Numbered from the stretch's first letter, positions 34,601 to 44,318 are shown. The stretch is 64,000 nt of DNA from Saccharofermentans sp. (GCA_024403795.1 JAKSRD010000002.1:1-64000); one strand, 5' to 3'. The notes: generated from the letters alone by a model not told the origin. A program made the numbers and translations.

Positions 34601-35209
34601 TTGGATTATCTTGAAGGCCTTTTACTTGGAAGACTGTGGAGTGACACGGATTACGAGAACCGTAAGCATTTTGGTTTGTTCGTACTGTATGGTCTGCTTG
34701 TTGATGCGATAGTCCTGTACAGATATATACTCGGTCGCGGACTTATTGGATTTGGCAGCATCGGTCCGATCCATATCGCCGTATTTACTTTGCTTTCAAT
34801 AGCAAATCCTTTTATCTGCTTCAGATACTATCGAATGCCCATTTGGGGCAAGATTGGTATTTTATTGGTAAAGATATTCAAAGTGTATCTGCTTATAAGC
34901 TATACGGTCAGTTTGCTCCTTCCGAGATTGACGGTAAAGGTCGACGATCTCCAGGATTTTCTGGTCGGATATCTTAACAGTACGCTTGAGAAATATACAG
35001 AGAAGTTCCAGGCCAGTGCAGGTTCGTTCTCAACGGTGTTGGGCGTTCTTGCCGGCGGAGTCAGCGTTGTAGTCAGGGTTTTGCTTCTGTTACTTGCAGC
35101 GATCGTAATCCCGAGCCTTATATTCCTTCTTGTAAAGTTGGTTCAGTATGCTTGGGATTGGCTCATTAATACATTGGTTATAAAGAGATTTTTCCCTCAG
35201 AGAAGATAA
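34601..35209 (+). CDS. Membrane protein of unknown function
   Basis: A 202-residue protein starting at a TTG with AAGGAG 8 bases upstream. Four or five hydrophobic segments are seen: about residues 25-45, 55-70, 82-108 and 148-185. The segment between (about 110-145) is amphipathic. No family recognised. It is 16 bases ahead of the uridine kinase-like gene and may lead that operon. A TGGTAAAAT extended -10-like element lies in the upstream gap. Confidence 0.65.
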   Translation: MDYLEGLLLGRLWSDTDYENRKHFGLFVLYGLLVDAIVLYRYILGRGLIGFGSIGPIHIAVFTLLSIANPFICFRYYRMPIWGKIGILLVKIFKVYLLISYTVSLLLPRLTVKVDDLQDFLVGYLNSTLEKYTEKFQASAGSFSTVLGVLAGGVSVVVRVLLLLLAAIVIPSLIFLLVKLVQYAWDWLINTLVIKRFFPQRR

Positions 35210-35225
35210 TGCTTAAGGAGGCTAT

Positions 35226-36239
35226 ATGGCAGAGCTTAGAGACAGAATGGACATTACGGTTGAAGAGCTCGAGGAATCCCTCGGTGCTGTCAGACTTCCG
35301 AGATTTATTGCCGACTCCGAATCGTTATTTGTAGGCAGGATAGATGCCATCTGTGATGAGATCTGTTCAGATACCAACAAAAGAGCGGTATTTGTCTCCG
35401 GTCCTACCTCTTCGGGAAAGACAACTTTTACCATAAGATTGTCGAATACGATCAATAAGAAAGGCCGCAAGGCGGTTCATTTGTCTCTCGACGATTATTA
35501 CAACATTAAGGAATTGAAGTTTGACAGAGACGGAAGGCCTGACTTTGAGTCTATCGATACGCTTGATGTCGCAAGAATACGCCGTGATATCGCAGCACTT
35601 CTTGCAGGCGAGACGGTTGTCTCTCCCTTCTTTGATTTTATAGAGCGCAAACAGCACGAAGGCGATCCGGCAAATGCGATCTGTCTGGGCGATGACGGCG
35701 TGCTCGTCGTTGAAGGTCTTCACGGCTTATCACCCGAGATATCCGGCGTATGTCCTCCGGATCAGTGCTCTAAGGTATTCATAATGCCTTACGGCAATGT
35801 TTATTGTGACAACAAGCTTTTGGACAGTAACGATATCAGACTTATCCGAAGGATAATCAGAGACTATCGTCACAGAAGTGCTCATGCATTGTCAACGATC
35901 GACTACTGGCCGATGATCCGGAAGTCCGAAGAGAAGTACTATGAGGAATACCTTACAAATGCAGACTTCCATGTCAATTCGTTCCTTGCCTATGAGAGCT
36001 TGATCGTAGCGCCCATGGCAATGCGTGATATTGCAGAATCTTTGGCAAGTGTCGAGAAGGGTTCCATCGAACCGAGCGTGTTCATGGAGAAGTCTCCTAC
36101 GGGTAAGCCTTTTGCAAATCTGGCTACCGCACTCGCTACTGCGGACAGATTGGTGGGACAGCTGGGCAAGATACCGGTGATCAGTCCCGATCAGGTGCCG
36201 GAAGAATCCATTCTCAATGAGTTCATTGCAGCACACTGA
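35226..36239 (+). CDS. Uridine kinase-like P-loop nucleoside kinase
   Basis: A 337-residue kinase of the uridine kinase/phosphoribulokinase superfamily. Walker A GPTSSGKTT (about residues 59-67), the lid-side LSLDDYYNI with catalytic Asp, and VVEGLHGLSPE are all present, as is RIIRDYRHRSAHALSTIDYW, common in the longer Clostridial relatives. Substrate is probably uridine or cytidine. Residues 1-50 form an extra N-terminal helical segment absent from short uridine kinases. GGAGG-type ribosome site. It is 27 bases ahead of metA. Confidence 0.85.
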   Translation: MAELRDRMDITVEELEESLGAVRLPRFIADSESLFVGRIDAICDEICSDTNKRAVFVSGPTSSGKTTFTIRLSNTINKKGRKAVHLSLDDYYNIKELKFDRDGRPDFESIDTLDVARIRRDIAALLAGETVVSPFFDFIERKQHEGDPANAICLGDDGVLVVEGLHGLSPEISGVCPPDQCSKVFIMPYGNVYCDNKLLDSNDIRLIRRIIRDYRHRSAHALSTIDYWPMIRKSEEKYYEEYLTNADFHVNSFLAYESLIVAPMAMRDIAESLASVEKGSIEPSVFMEKSPTGKPFANLATALATADRLVGQLGKIPVISPDQVPEESILNEFIAAH

Positions 36240-36266
36240 TCTCACAAATGATAAAGGAGGCATATA

Positions 36267-37241
36267 ATGCCTATCAGAATAGCAGATAATCTTCCTGCGA
36301 GACATATCCTTGAACAGGAGAGGATCTTCGTTATGGAAGAGAATAGGGCGCTGACTCAGGATATTCGTCCGATAAGGATCGTTATCCTCAATCTCATGCC
36401 CGATAAATTAGTTACCGAGACTCAGCTCTTGAGAGCTCTGTCCAATTCGCCGATACAGGTTGACGTCGAGTTGCTGTTTACGATGACTCACCAGTCAACA
36501 CACACGCCGGCAGATCACCTTACGAAGTATTACAGAACCTTCCCGGAAATCAAGGAGGAATTCTTTGACGGCATGATAATTACCGGCGCACCGGTCGAGA
36601 AGATGCCTTTTGAGGAAGTTGACTACTGGCCGGAATTGGTCGAGATCATGGAGTGGAGCAAGACTCACGTGTATTCGACACTTCATCTGTGCTGGGGTGC
36701 TTTTGCCGGTCTCTATTACCATTACGGGATCCAAAAGACGGTCCTGGACAAGAAAGTATTCGGTGTTTTCGAGCATTATAAGTCATGGAGCAGGCCGGTC
36801 AAGCTCTTCAGAGGATTTGACGACGTGTTCTATGTTCCTCATTCACGCCATGCGGAAGTAAGACGTGAAGAAGTGGAGAAGAGAAAAGAACTCAGGATCC
36901 TCTCTGAATCCGAAGAGTGCGGGATCTATGCGATCTCCGATCTTCACGGCAGACAGTTCTTCATCATGGGGCATTCCGAGTACGACAGAGACACTCTGGA
37001 CAAAGAGTACAAGAGAGATCTGGCGGCAGGACTTACCGATGTCGATATTCCGAAGAATTACTATATAGACGACGATCCTGCAAACGGACCTCTTCTGAAG
37101 TGGAGATCTTCAGCAACTTTGATGTATACAAACTGGCTCAATTATTACGTATATCAGGAGACGCCGTTCGATATCAGTTCCATCAAGTCCATTCGCAACG
37201 AAGACCTGATACCTGACAGAGACGTGGACAGAAATGATTGA
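36267..37241 (+). CDS. metA: Homoserine O-acetyltransferase (MetA family)
   Basis: A 324-residue enzyme of methionine synthesis that activates the hydroxyl of homoserine. Motifs: the N-terminal [36 protein letters not shown] with the catalytic cysteine (about 142), VPHSRHAEV, and [11 protein letters not shown] with the catalytic histidine. Residue 111 is Glu in the segment TGAPVEKM. From published work on Bacillus cereus and Escherichia coli MetA, Glu111 goes with acetyl-CoA use and Gly111 with succinyl-CoA, so this protein is called an acetyltransferase. GGAGG ribosome site. Its end overlaps nnrD by 8 bases. Confidence 0.94.
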   Translation: MPIRIADNLPARHILEQERIFVMEENRALTQDIRPIRIVILNLMPDKLVTETQLLRALSNSPIQVDVELLFTMTHQSTHTPADHLTKYYRTFPEIKEEFFDGMIITGAPVEKMPFEEVDYWPELVEIMEWSKTHVYSTLHLCWGAFAGLYYHYGIQKTVLDKKVFGVFEHYKSWSRPVKLFRGFDDVFYVPHSRHAEVRREEVEKRKELRILSESEECGIYAISDLHGRQFFIMGHSEYDRDTLDKEYKRDLAAGLTDVDIPKNYYIDDDPANGPLLKWRSSATLMYTNWLNYYVYQETPFDISSIKSIRNEDLIPDRDVDRND

Positions 37242-38127
37242 TATCAGGGTGATCGACAGAGAATTGATATCGGAGTTCAAGCCCCGGAGACCCGAGACTG
37301 GTCACAAAAATACATTCGGGACCGCGCTTATCTGCGCCGGCTCAAGATATATGACAGGTGCTGCCGTCATGGCGGTCGGCTCGGCTTTGAGATCGGGTGC
37401 CGGTCTTGTTAAGATCTTTTCTGAAGAAAGGACCCTCAACGCAGTAAGCTCGCTTGAACCCTGTGCCATACTGGAGGAGCGTCCCGACAAGACAGCAGAT
37501 CTTTTAAGGAAGACGGCAAGCCTGTGCAAGACATCTGATTCTGTTCTCATAGGTTCAGGCATTCCGCGTGATTATACGGATATGGAAGTTCTTACGACTG
37601 TTATCCTGAAGGAAGCTAAAAGCGTTGTTATGGATGCCGGAGCCTTATCCGGAGAGCCTGACTGTCAGAACAGGTTGGAGGAATGCCTGAAAGCACGTGA
37701 AGTTCCGGCTGTCCTGACTCCGCATGTCGGGGAGTTCGCGAGAATGATCGGAATTGCTTCTTCGGAGGTGTCCGGGAATGCAGATGAGCTTGTTTTGGAT
37801 TTTGCTTCAAGGAACAACTGTGTTACTGTTCTAAAGAGCTATAAGACTTTGATCGCCACACCGGACGGGAAGCTCTATCTGCACGATGCCTCTAACAGCG
37901 GTCTTGCAAAGGGCGGCTCCGGTGATGTTCTAGCAGGTCTTATCGCAGGATTACTTGCGCAGGGCATGGAGCCTCATAAGGCGGCATGTTCTGCCGTATA
38001 TATTCATTCGAAAGCAGGAGAAGCAGCCGCAGAAGATATCGGTAAGCGTGCCATGCTTCCGTCAGATCTTGCATTGTATCTGGCGGACGGATATCAGAGT
38101 GCGGGATGGAGTGAAGACAATGAATGA
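37234..38127 (+). CDS. nnrD: ADP-dependent (S)-NAD(P)H-hydrate dehydratase
   Basis: A 297-residue ribokinase-fold repair enzyme that dehydrates damaged NADH and NADPH hydrates. Motifs: [45 protein letters not shown], and the anion-hole [22 protein letters not shown]. The epimerase domain (NnrE) that is often fused at the N-terminus is missing, so this is the dehydratase alone. It overlaps metA by 8 bases upstream and alr by 8 bases downstream, showing a tight operon. Confidence 0.93.
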   Translation: MIDIRVIDRELISEFKPRRPETGHKNTFGTALICAGSRYMTGAAVMAVGSALRSGAGLVKIFSEERTLNAVSSLEPCAILEERPDKTADLLRKTASLCKTSDSVLIGSGIPRDYTDMEVLTTVILKEAKSVVMDAGALSGEPDCQNRLEECLKAREVPAVLTPHVGEFARMIGIASSEVSGNADELVLDFASRNNCVTVLKSYKTLIATPDGKLYLHDASNSGLAKGGSGDVLAGLIAGLLAQGMEPHKAACSAVYIHSKAGEAAAEDIGKRAMLPSDLALYLADGYQSAGWSEDNE

Positions 38128-39268
38128 GAACATGAGTTACGCGAACAGCGTTTTCGATCGTTCATGCGTCGAGATCGATCTTGATGCATTGAAGCACAAT
38201 TTTGAAGAGATAAAGAAGGCTACAACCGACGGCGTCGGCATCCTTGCAGTCGTCAAGGCGGATGCTTATGGTCACGGTGCTCTTGAGATCGCGAAAACCT
38301 TGATCGACAGCGGCGCTGCGGGATTATGTCTGGCTACCATCGATGAGGCAGTGGAGCTTCGCAAGCACGGAATAACCGTTCCCATGATGACTCTCGGATT
38401 CACTGATTCCTCAAGATTCGAGGATGCAGTCAAGTACGATGTCGAACAGTCGGTCTATTCATATGAGATAACGAAGGCGTTGTCGGACGAAGCAGTAAAG
38501 CAAGGCAAGACGATCAAGATCCACGTTAAGCTCGATACCGGAATGGGAAGGATCGGCTTCAAGACAGACGGAAGTGAGACGGAAGAGATAGTAAAGGCTT
38601 GCTCATTGCCCGGAATTGAACCCTATGGCGTTTTCTCTCATTTTGCAGTCGCCGATACCAATGATGATGAATACACAAGAGAACAGTACGCGCGCTTCAT
38701 GAAGCAGATAGAAGAACTGAAGGGCAGAGGGATCAGCTTCGTAAAGAGACATATCTGCAACAGTGCGGGAATACTGAGATTCCCTGAGATGCATCTTGAT
38801 ATGGTCAGAGCCGGGATCATCCTCTACGGACTCATGCCGCCCGGATGCCCGGAACCGATATGTGATGTCGATCTTAAGCCGGTCATGAACTGGTATGCAA
38901 AGGTCATTCATGTTAAGACGGTACCTGTGGGTACCACTGTCAGTTACGGAAGACATTTTACCGCAGAACGTCCTACGGAAGTCACGACGGTGGGAATCGG
39001 TTATGCTGACGGCCTTTCCAGAAGACTCTCGAACGGTTTTGAACTGCTTATCGGAGGCAGGAAATGCCCGATAATCGGCAATATCTGCATGGACATGTGC
39101 ATGGTTGATACGACCGATCTCGAAGAGAGACCCAAGGTCGGCGACAGAGTAACCGTATTCGGCAGCGACAGATCTGCCGATGAATTGGCGGAGGCTCTTG
39201 ATACGATCAACTATGAGATTACCTGTGACGTTGGAAAGAGAGTCAGAAGGCTCTATGTCGGAGGCTGA
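38120..39268 (+). CDS. alr: Alanine racemase
   Basis: A 382-residue PLP enzyme that makes D-alanine for peptidoglycan. The PLP lysine lies in LAVVKADAYGHGA, with HVKLDTGMGRIGF, the catalytic tyrosine in GTTVSYGRHF, GIGYADGLSRRLSNG and NICMDMCMVD. The start used is the ATG at 38120, inside the end of nnrD; upstream in-frame codons overlap nnrD deeply and have no similarity. Length is typical. Confidence 0.95.
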   Translation: MNENMSYANSVFDRSCVEIDLDALKHNFEEIKKATTDGVGILAVVKADAYGHGALEIAKTLIDSGAAGLCLATIDEAVELRKHGITVPMMTLGFTDSSRFEDAVKYDVEQSVYSYEITKALSDEAVKQGKTIKIHVKLDTGMGRIGFKTDGSETEEIVKACSLPGIEPYGVFSHFAVADTNDDEYTREQYARFMKQIEELKGRGISFVKRHICNSAGILRFPEMHLDMVRAGIILYGLMPPGCPEPICDVDLKPVMNWYAKVIHVKTVPVGTTVSYGRHFTAERPTEVTTVGIGYADGLSRRLSNGFELLIGGRKCPIIGNICMDMCMVDTTDLEERPKVGDRVTVFGSDRSADELAEALDTINYEITCDVGKRVRRLYVGG

Positions 39269-39309
39269 TTTTCCATAAATCCATATATTAAAAGATACTC
39301 GGTGAAAAA

Positions 39310-39330
39310 AGCGCAGATATGCGCTATAAT
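39310..39330 (+). promoter_or_regulatory. secY promoter -10 with overlapping palindrome
   Basis: A perfect TATAAT (39325-39330) lies 40 bases before the secY start. Directly against it is the inverted repeat AGCGCA-GATA-TGCGCT (39310-39325). A protein bound there would cover the spacer. The -35 hexamer is weak. Regulator unknown. Confidence 0.5.
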
Positions 39331-39369
39331 ACATACGCTTTATTTATATACCAAGGAGACTGTGAATAA

Positions 39370-40677
39370 ATGGATACTTTGCGTGATAGCCTGAAGAACC
39401 CGGAGACAAAGAAGAAGATATTATTCAGCTTCCTTATTGTTTCCGTTCTTTGTCTGCTCACGATCGTTCCGATTCCGGGTCTTGTTCATTCTGCCGCAAT
39501 GGCGAAGATCGAAGGATGGGGAAGCACGGGCTCGGTACTTGATATTCTTACCTGCGGTGCACTTTCCAATGCATCGATCACAAGCCTTGGTATCTATCCG
39601 TTCCTTATTGCATCTATCGTTGTACAGATAGTAGCAATTTGTGTTCCTAAGCTCAGACAGCTTTCCGAACTTGGTGACGAAGGAACAAAGATCATCTCCA
39701 AGCTTACAAGAATAGCTGCTCTCATCGGATCTGTGGTATACGCCGTTCTCTTCTGCGTAGGTATGAGAGATGCTGTAGTTCCCACGATCAATTTCTGGGT
39801 TGCCATTGTTCTTTGCGGAGTCTCTGTCGCTGTCGGAAGTGCGTTCTGCGGGTGGTGTGTCGAGCTCCTCAACAAAAAAGGAATCGGTAACGGACTTACG
39901 ATAATTATCCTTGCGGGTGTTATTCACAATGTACCCCGTGATCTGCTTACTCCTTTCTTTGATGCTTCAATTCTCGGAGTAGTTCCCGCGCTCCTCTATA
40001 TGATCGCAGGAATCCTCTGCATGATCGGTATGCTCATCCTCGTTCTCATTGTCAACATGGGTGAGAAGAAGCTCAGGATCCTCTTCCAGAAGAGGACTGT
40101 GGGCATGAGACAGTACGGAATGCCCAATCAGGTGCTTCCTCTCAAGGTTGCCCAGGCCGGTGTTACTCCGATCATCTATGCAATGGCGTTTGCAACATTG
40201 ATCTCAGTAATCGTTGCAATGGTCGCTCCCGGTTCAGAGAACTACTGGCTTAAGGGCTTCATTAATTTCCCTACCAGTGTTCTCTTTATCTTTGTTTACA
40301 TTATTTTATTGGTATTCTTTACTACCATATTCACGATGATGCAGTTCAATCCGATGGATATGTCGAATCAGCTTAAGCAGAACGGCGGTTACATTCAGGG
40401 TCTCCGTCCCGGAAAGCAGACATCACAGTATTTGTTGAACCTGTCCAGCAACCTTAACAGCTTTGACTGCTTCTACATGATATTCGTTTGCATTATCCCC
40501 ATGGCTTTGCATTTTATCCCTACACTCAATAATATTGCTTTCTGCGGTGTGGGTCTTATCCTTTTGGGCGGTGGCTTTATCGAGATTAAGACGCTGCTTG
40601 ATAATGACCTCAAGGCTCAGGAAGAGAAGGCAAAGCAGGCCGGTAAAGAAAAGAAGCGTAAAGGCTATAACAAGTAA
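39370..40677 (+). CDS. secY: Preprotein translocase subunit SecY
   Basis: A 435-residue protein with ten membrane helices forming the protein-conducting channel of the Sec system. Conserved parts: the N-terminal KKILFSFLIVSVLCLLTIVPIPG, the GIYPFLIASIVVQI plug/lateral gate region, KLTRIAALIGSV, GIGNGLTIIILAG, and PLKVAQAGVTPIIYAMAF. It opens the secY-adk-map-infA group. It lacks the usual upstream rplO in this window, but has its own promoter, so the rest of the spc operon may be elsewhere or upstream genes are separated in this genome. Confidence 0.96.
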   Translation: MDTLRDSLKNPETKKKILFSFLIVSVLCLLTIVPIPGLVHSAAMAKIEGWGSTGSVLDILTCGALSNASITSLGIYPFLIASIVVQIVAICVPKLRQLSELGDEGTKIISKLTRIAALIGSVVYAVLFCVGMRDAVVPTINFWVAIVLCGVSVAVGSAFCGWCVELLNKKGIGNGLTIIILAGVIHNVPRDLLTPFFDASILGVVPALLYMIAGILCMIGMLILVLIVNMGEKKLRILFQKRTVGMRQYGMPNQVLPLKVAQAGVTPIIYAMAFATLISVIVAMVAPGSENYWLKGFINFPTSVLFIFVYIILLVFFTTIFTMMQFNPMDMSNQLKQNGGYIQGLRPGKQTSQYLLNLSSNLNSFDCFYMIFVCIIPMALHFIPTLNNIAFCGVGLILLGGGFIEIKTLLDNDLKAQEEKAKQAGKEKKRKGYNK

Positions 40678-40692
40678 TTTGGAGGCAATATA

Positions 40693-41346
40693 ATGAATCT
40701 TATTATTCTCGGAGCACCCGGTTCAGGTAAAGGAACATCAGCTACAGTATTGAGAGAGAAGTACAATCTCGCTCATATTTCTACAGGTGATCTGTTCAGA
40801 TACAACCTCAAAGAGAACACACCTCTCGGAATTGAAGCTAAGGCATATATGGACAAGGGAGCACTTGTTCCTGATGACGTAACCATCAGAATGGTTGAGG
40901 ATCGTCTTAATCAGCCTGATTGTGAGAAGGGTTATATCCTTGACGGTTTCCCGAGAAATATTGCTCAGGCAGAGGCACTGGATAAGATCCTTGCTTCAAA
41001 GGGCGCTAAGATCGATGCAGTTGTATATGTTATCTGTGACGACGAAGTTATCATGGACAGAGTTACAACAAGACGTGTCTGCGAGAAGTGCGGTGCAAGC
41101 TTTAACGTAAAGTATATGCCTACCAAGGTTGAAGGTGTTTGTGATGTCTGCGGCGGTAAGGTATATCAGAGATCAGATGATAATGCTGAGACGGTTGCAA
41201 AGAGACTTGATACATACAGAGAGAACACAAAGCCTCTTATCGATTTCTATAATGCAAGAGGAATCATTGTTGAAGGCAATAATAATGTTGATTCAGATAC
41301 GTGCATCGCTTCCATCGAAGCCGGCCTCAAGGCTTTGAGCCTTTAA
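40693..41346 (+). CDS. adk: Adenylate kinase
   Basis: A 217-residue enzyme converting ATP and AMP to two ADP. Walker A GAPGSGKGT at residues 7-15, STGDLFR, GYILDGFPRN with AMP contacts, and a long lid that holds zinc: CEKCGAS with CDVCGG. The four-Cys lid is typical of Gram-positives. GGAGG ribosome site, 15 bases after secY. Confidence 0.97.
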   Translation: MNLIILGAPGSGKGTSATVLREKYNLAHISTGDLFRYNLKENTPLGIEAKAYMDKGALVPDDVTIRMVEDRLNQPDCEKGYILDGFPRNIAQAEALDKILASKGAKIDAVVYVICDDEVIMDRVTTRRVCEKCGASFNVKYMPTKVEGVCDVCGGKVYQRSDDNAETVAKRLDTYRENTKPLIDFYNARGIIVEGNNNVDSDTCIASIEAGLKALSL

Positions 41347-41365
41347 CGGATAAGAAGGTTTTCAT

Positions 41366-42136
41366 ATGGTTGAGATCCTTACCGATGAAGAGTTTGAATT
41401 GATGAAGGCAGCAGGCAAGATCTTGCAGCATGTCTTCAAAGCATGCCGTGACGAGATCAAGCCGGGCATCTCAACACATGATGTTGACAAGCTCTGCTAT
41501 GACATTATCAGAAGTTATGATGCCATCCCGTCTTTCCTGAATTACGGCAAGCCGCCGTTCCCGGGAACGATCTGCGCTTCAGTTAATGATGAGGTAGTTC
41601 ACGGAATCCCTAAGAAATCCAGGATCCTTCAAGACGGCGATATCCTTTCCGTAGATGTCGGAGCAATACTTAACGGATATCAGTCGGATGCTTGCAGAAC
41701 CTATCTTGTAGGAGATGTCGCACCTGAAGTCAGAGACTTGGTTGAGCGCACGGAGAAGTCATTCTGGGAAGGACTTAAGTATGCGAAGCCCGGAATGAGA
41801 ACCGGTGATATCGGTCATGCTGTTCAGGAATATTGTGAAGGCTTCGGTTACGGAGTAGTCAGAGAACTTACCGGTCACGGGATCGGAACCACCATGCATC
41901 AGGATCCCGATGTTCCCAATTACGGAAAGCCGGGCCACGGATTTAAGCTCAAAAAAGGTATGGCAATCTGCATTGAACCGATGATAACATTAGGAACACG
42001 CGAGATTGAACTTTTGGGTGATCAGTGGACGATCGTAACGGCAGACGGAAAACCGGCAAGTCATTATGAGAATACGATATTAATTACGGATAACGGTCCG
42101 TATCTTACAACCTATGATTATGAGGAGGGTTATTAA
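41366..42136 (+). CDS. map: Methionine aminopeptidase type I
   Basis: A 256-residue metalloenzyme that removes N-terminal Met from new proteins. The five metal ligands sit in [17 protein letters not shown] (two Asp), LTGHGIGT (His), IEPMI (Glu) and [14 protein letters not shown] (Glu). NDEVVHGIP carries the substrate-binding histidine. Its stop overlaps the infA start by one base. Confidence 0.96.
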   Translation: MVEILTDEEFELMKAAGKILQHVFKACRDEIKPGISTHDVDKLCYDIIRSYDAIPSFLNYGKPPFPGTICASVNDEVVHGIPKKSRILQDGDILSVDVGAILNGYQSDACRTYLVGDVAPEVRDLVERTEKSFWEGLKYAKPGMRTGDIGHAVQEYCEGFGYGVVRELTGHGIGTTMHQDPDVPNYGKPGHGFKLKKGMAICIEPMITLGTREIELLGDQWTIVTADGKPASHYENTILITDNGPYLTTYDYEEGY

Positions 42137-42369
42137 TGGCGAAGGAAGATGTTATTGAAGTACTGGGAGTAGTTGATGAGGCATTGCCTAATGCAACATT
42201 CAAGGTAAAACTCGACAGCGGACACATTGTTCTTGCGCATTTGTCAGGAAAGCTCAGACAGAATTACATCAAGATTCTTCCGGGCGACAAGGTAACGATG
42301 GAGATCTCGCCATATGATCTTTCACGCGGAAGGATTACTTGGAGAGGCGAGAAGAAACCTAAGGCATAA
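42136..42369 (+). CDS. infA: Translation initiation factor IF-1
   Basis: A 77-residue OB-fold protein with the family pattern [22 protein letters not shown], the [17 protein letters not shown] core and [15 protein letters not shown] few extra basic residues extend the C-terminus compared with the usual 72. A terminator follows, so it ends the secY transcript. Confidence 0.95.
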   Translation: MAKEDVIEVLGVVDEALPNATFKVKLDSGHIVLAHLSGKLRQNYIKILPGDKVTMEISPYDLSRGRITWRGEKKPKA

Positions 42370-42390
42370 GCCGTTTTAACACGTTTTTGC

Positions 42391-42430
42391 AGGCACTCTG
42401 AATTTTTTCGGGGTGCCTTAAAATTTTCTG
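42391..42430 (+). terminator. Terminator after infA
   Basis: AGGCACTC (42391-42398) pairs with GGGTGCCT (42411-42418), one G-T pair, followed by TAAAATTTT. The loop itself is T-rich. It separates the secY and rpmJ transcripts. Confidence 0.55.
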
Positions 42431-42458
42431 TTGAAAACTGTATAAATTTTGCTATAAT
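42431..42458 (+). promoter_or_regulatory. Sigma-A promoter for rpmJ and the alpha operon
   Basis: TTGAAA (42431-42436) and a perfect TATAAT (42453-42458) are 16 bases apart. Predicted start near 42465. The leader contains CCTG and CAGG segments that could pair over the rpmJ ribosome site. Confidence 0.75.
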
Positions 42459-42526
42459 TGTTTAGCATGCGCTCAAAAGGCGCCTGTATTTGTTGTGGAA
42501 ATATATCAGCAACAGGAGGTACTAGT

Positions 42527-42640
42527 ATGAAAGTACGACCGTCAGTAAAGCCGATGTGCGAGAAGTGCAAGATCATTCGTCGCAACGGTAAGGTTATGGT
42601 CATTTGCTCAGACCCCAAGCATAAGCAGAGACAGGGTTAA
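42527..42640 (+). CDS. rpmJ: Ribosomal protein L36 (bL36)
   Basis: A 37-residue large-subunit protein: [27 protein letters not shown] and a basic tail. The zinc-binding Cys-x2-Cys, a later Cys and a His are kept, so it is the zinc (C+) form. CAGGAGG ribosome site 7 bases upstream. Confidence 0.97.
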   Translation: MKVRPSVKPMCEKCKIIRRNGKVMVICSDPKHKQRQG

Positions 42641-42854
42641 GTAAATTGACGGGCTTTCGAATTGTACGGAATTAGCCCCGTACGCCAAAAGAAAGCCGCG
42701 GGATATAAGCTCCTTCCCGCAAAGAACACATTTTGAAGGAGTAATCATATTTATCACCGTGACCGAGAGGGCGGCTGCTCCCAAAAGGAGTTCCTTGACT
42801 TACGCGTGTCAAATAGCGATTAATACCACTTTATCCAGTATGGAGGTACATTAA
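42641..42854 (+). promoter_or_regulatory. Structured leader between rpmJ and rpsM, candidate ribosomal protein control site
   Basis: A 214-base gap in an otherwise tight operon. GGCTTTC (42652-42658) pairs with GAAAGCC (42691-42697) around an inner perfect stem (42664-42669 with 42678-42683). A second perfect 6-bp hairpin follows (42698-42703 with 42715-42720). Part of its loop and stem, CTCCTT (42710-42715), is complementary to AAGGAG at 42736-42741, a possible pseudoknot. A short TTGAC/GTCAA hairpin lies at 42795-42812. The S4 gene, whose product controls this operon by a leader pseudoknot in Escherichia coli, is downstream. That S4 binds here is inference. Confidence 0.5.
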
Positions 42855-43223
42855 ATGGCTCGTATAGCCGGCGTAGATTTACCGAATGATAAGAGAGTTC
42901 AGATTGCTCTTACGTACATTTACGGAATCGGAAGAACAAGTGCAGACGAGATTATTGCTGTTACAGGCATAAATCCCGACACACGCGTAAAGGATTTGAC
43001 AGAGGATGAGGTTGCGAAGATTCGTGACCAGATCGAGAACAATTACAAGGTAGAAGGTGACCTCAAGCGTGAGATTCAGTCTAACATCAAGAGACTTACA
43101 GATATCGGTTGCCTTCGTGGACGTCGCCACAGACTGGGACTCCCTGTAAGAGGCCAGCGTACAAAGACTAATGCTCGTACTCGTAAGGGTCCTAAGCATA
43201 CAGTTGCTGGTAAGAAGAAGTAA
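42855..43223 (+). CDS. rpsM: Ribosomal protein S13
   Basis: A 122-residue small-subunit head protein: [53 protein letters not shown] and a basic tail contact tRNA and 16S rRNA. A TGGAGG ribosome site precedes the ATG. First gene after the structured leader. Confidence 0.97.
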   Translation: MARIAGVDLPNDKRVQIALTYIYGIGRTSADEIIAVTGINPDTRVKDLTEDEVAKIRDQIENNYKVEGDLKREIQSNIKRLTDIGCLRGRRHRLGLPVRGQRTKTNARTRKGPKHTVAGKKK

Positions 43224-43239
43224 GGTGAGGTGAGTCAAT

Positions 43240-43632
43240 ATGGCAGCAAATAAAAAAAGCTTAAGACCGAGAAGAAGTGAGCGTAAGAACGTCGTTGACG
43301 GTCAGGCTCACATCCATGCTACATTCAACAATACAATCATTACCATCACTGATAAGCAGGGTAACACAATTTCCTGGGCATCAGCAGGTATGGACGCCAA
43401 GGGTTCACGTAAGGGCACGAGCTATGCAGCTCAGGTTGCTTCCGAGAAGGCTGCAAAGACAGCTTGTGATCATGGCATGAAGACTGTAGACGTTTACGTT
43501 AAGGGTCCCGGATCCGGACGTGAGTCAGCAGTAAGAGCACTCGAGACAGCTGGTCTCAGAGTTACCATGATCAAGGATGTAACACCGGTTCCGCACAACG
43601 GATGCCGCCCTCCTAAGCGCAGAAGAGTTTAA
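43240..43632 (+). CDS. rpsK: Ribosomal protein S11
   Basis: A 130-residue small-subunit platform protein: [50 protein letters not shown] and the C-terminal [18 protein letters not shown] are all typical. 16 bases after rpsM. Confidence 0.97.
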   Translation: MAANKKSLRPRRSERKNVVDGQAHIHATFNNTIITITDKQGNTISWASAGMDAKGSRKGTSYAAQVASEKAAKTACDHGMKTVDVYVKGPGSGRESAVRALETAGLRVTMIKDVTPVPHNGCRPPKRRRV

Positions 43633-43673
43633 TCTTCTGTCGGCAGAATTAACTAGAAAAGAGGAATATAGCA

Positions 43674-44273
43674 ATGGCTAGAGATATGACACCTGTCCTT
43701 AAGAAGTGCAGAGCCCTCGGTATTGAGCCTGCTTTCTTAGGAGTAGAGAAGAAAGAATCCAAAAAGCACGGTGCATCCAGACCTCGTAAGATGAGCGAGT
43801 ACGGTATGCAGCTTAAGGAAAAGCAGAAGGCAAAGTTTATTTATGGCGTTCTTGAGAAGCCTTTCAGAAACTATTTTGAGAAGGCTCAGAAGCTCAAGTA
43901 TGGTACAACCGGTGAAAACCTCATGATCCTTCTTGAGACAAGACTTGATAACGTTATTTTCAGAATGGGTCTCGCTCGTACAAGAGACGAAGCTAGACAG
44001 ATCGTAAGCCACAGAGAAGTTAAGGTTAACGGCAAGTTCGTTAATATCCCTTCTTATGCGGTAAAGGTTGGCGATGTTGTTGAGATCAAGGATAAGGCTA
44101 AGAGCTCACAGAGATTCAAGGACATCATCGAAGTTACAGGTTCAAGAGCAAATCCTGCTTGGGTTGAGTCTGATAAGGAGAAGCTTTGCGGCAAGATCCT
44201 CGCAATGCCTACAAGAGATCAGATCGAAGTACCTGTTAACGAAGTCGCAATCGTCGAGTTGTATTCTAAGTAA
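43674..44273 (+). CDS. rpsD: Ribosomal protein S4
   Basis: A 199-residue primary 16S rRNA-binding protein with the S4 RNA-binding domain (LETRLDNVIFRMGLARTRDEARQIVSH). The N-terminal zinc-binding four-Cys cluster of some S4 proteins is absent; only one Cys is near the start, so this is the zinc-free form. In many bacteria it represses its own operon. Confidence 0.96.
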   Translation: MARDMTPVLKKCRALGIEPAFLGVEKKESKKHGASRPRKMSEYGMQLKEKQKAKFIYGVLEKPFRNYFEKAQKLKYGTTGENLMILLETRLDNVIFRMGLARTRDEARQIVSHREVKVNGKFVNIPSYAVKVGDVVEIKDKAKSSQRFKDIIEVTGSRANPAWVESDKEKLCGKILAMPTRDQIEVPVNEVAIVELYSK

Positions 44274-44318
44274 TAAAATCCGGATCGAAAGATTCAGAAT
44301 AATCTAGGAGGATTAAAC

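Noticed and set aside
37955-38119. N-terminally extended alanine racemase
   Set aside because: The extra 55 codons lie inside nnrD in another frame and contain no racemase similarity.
42759-42854. 31-codon GTG frame between rpmJ and rpsM
   Set aside because: The nearest AAGGAG is 17 bases away, no recognisable product, and the region folds well as RNA.
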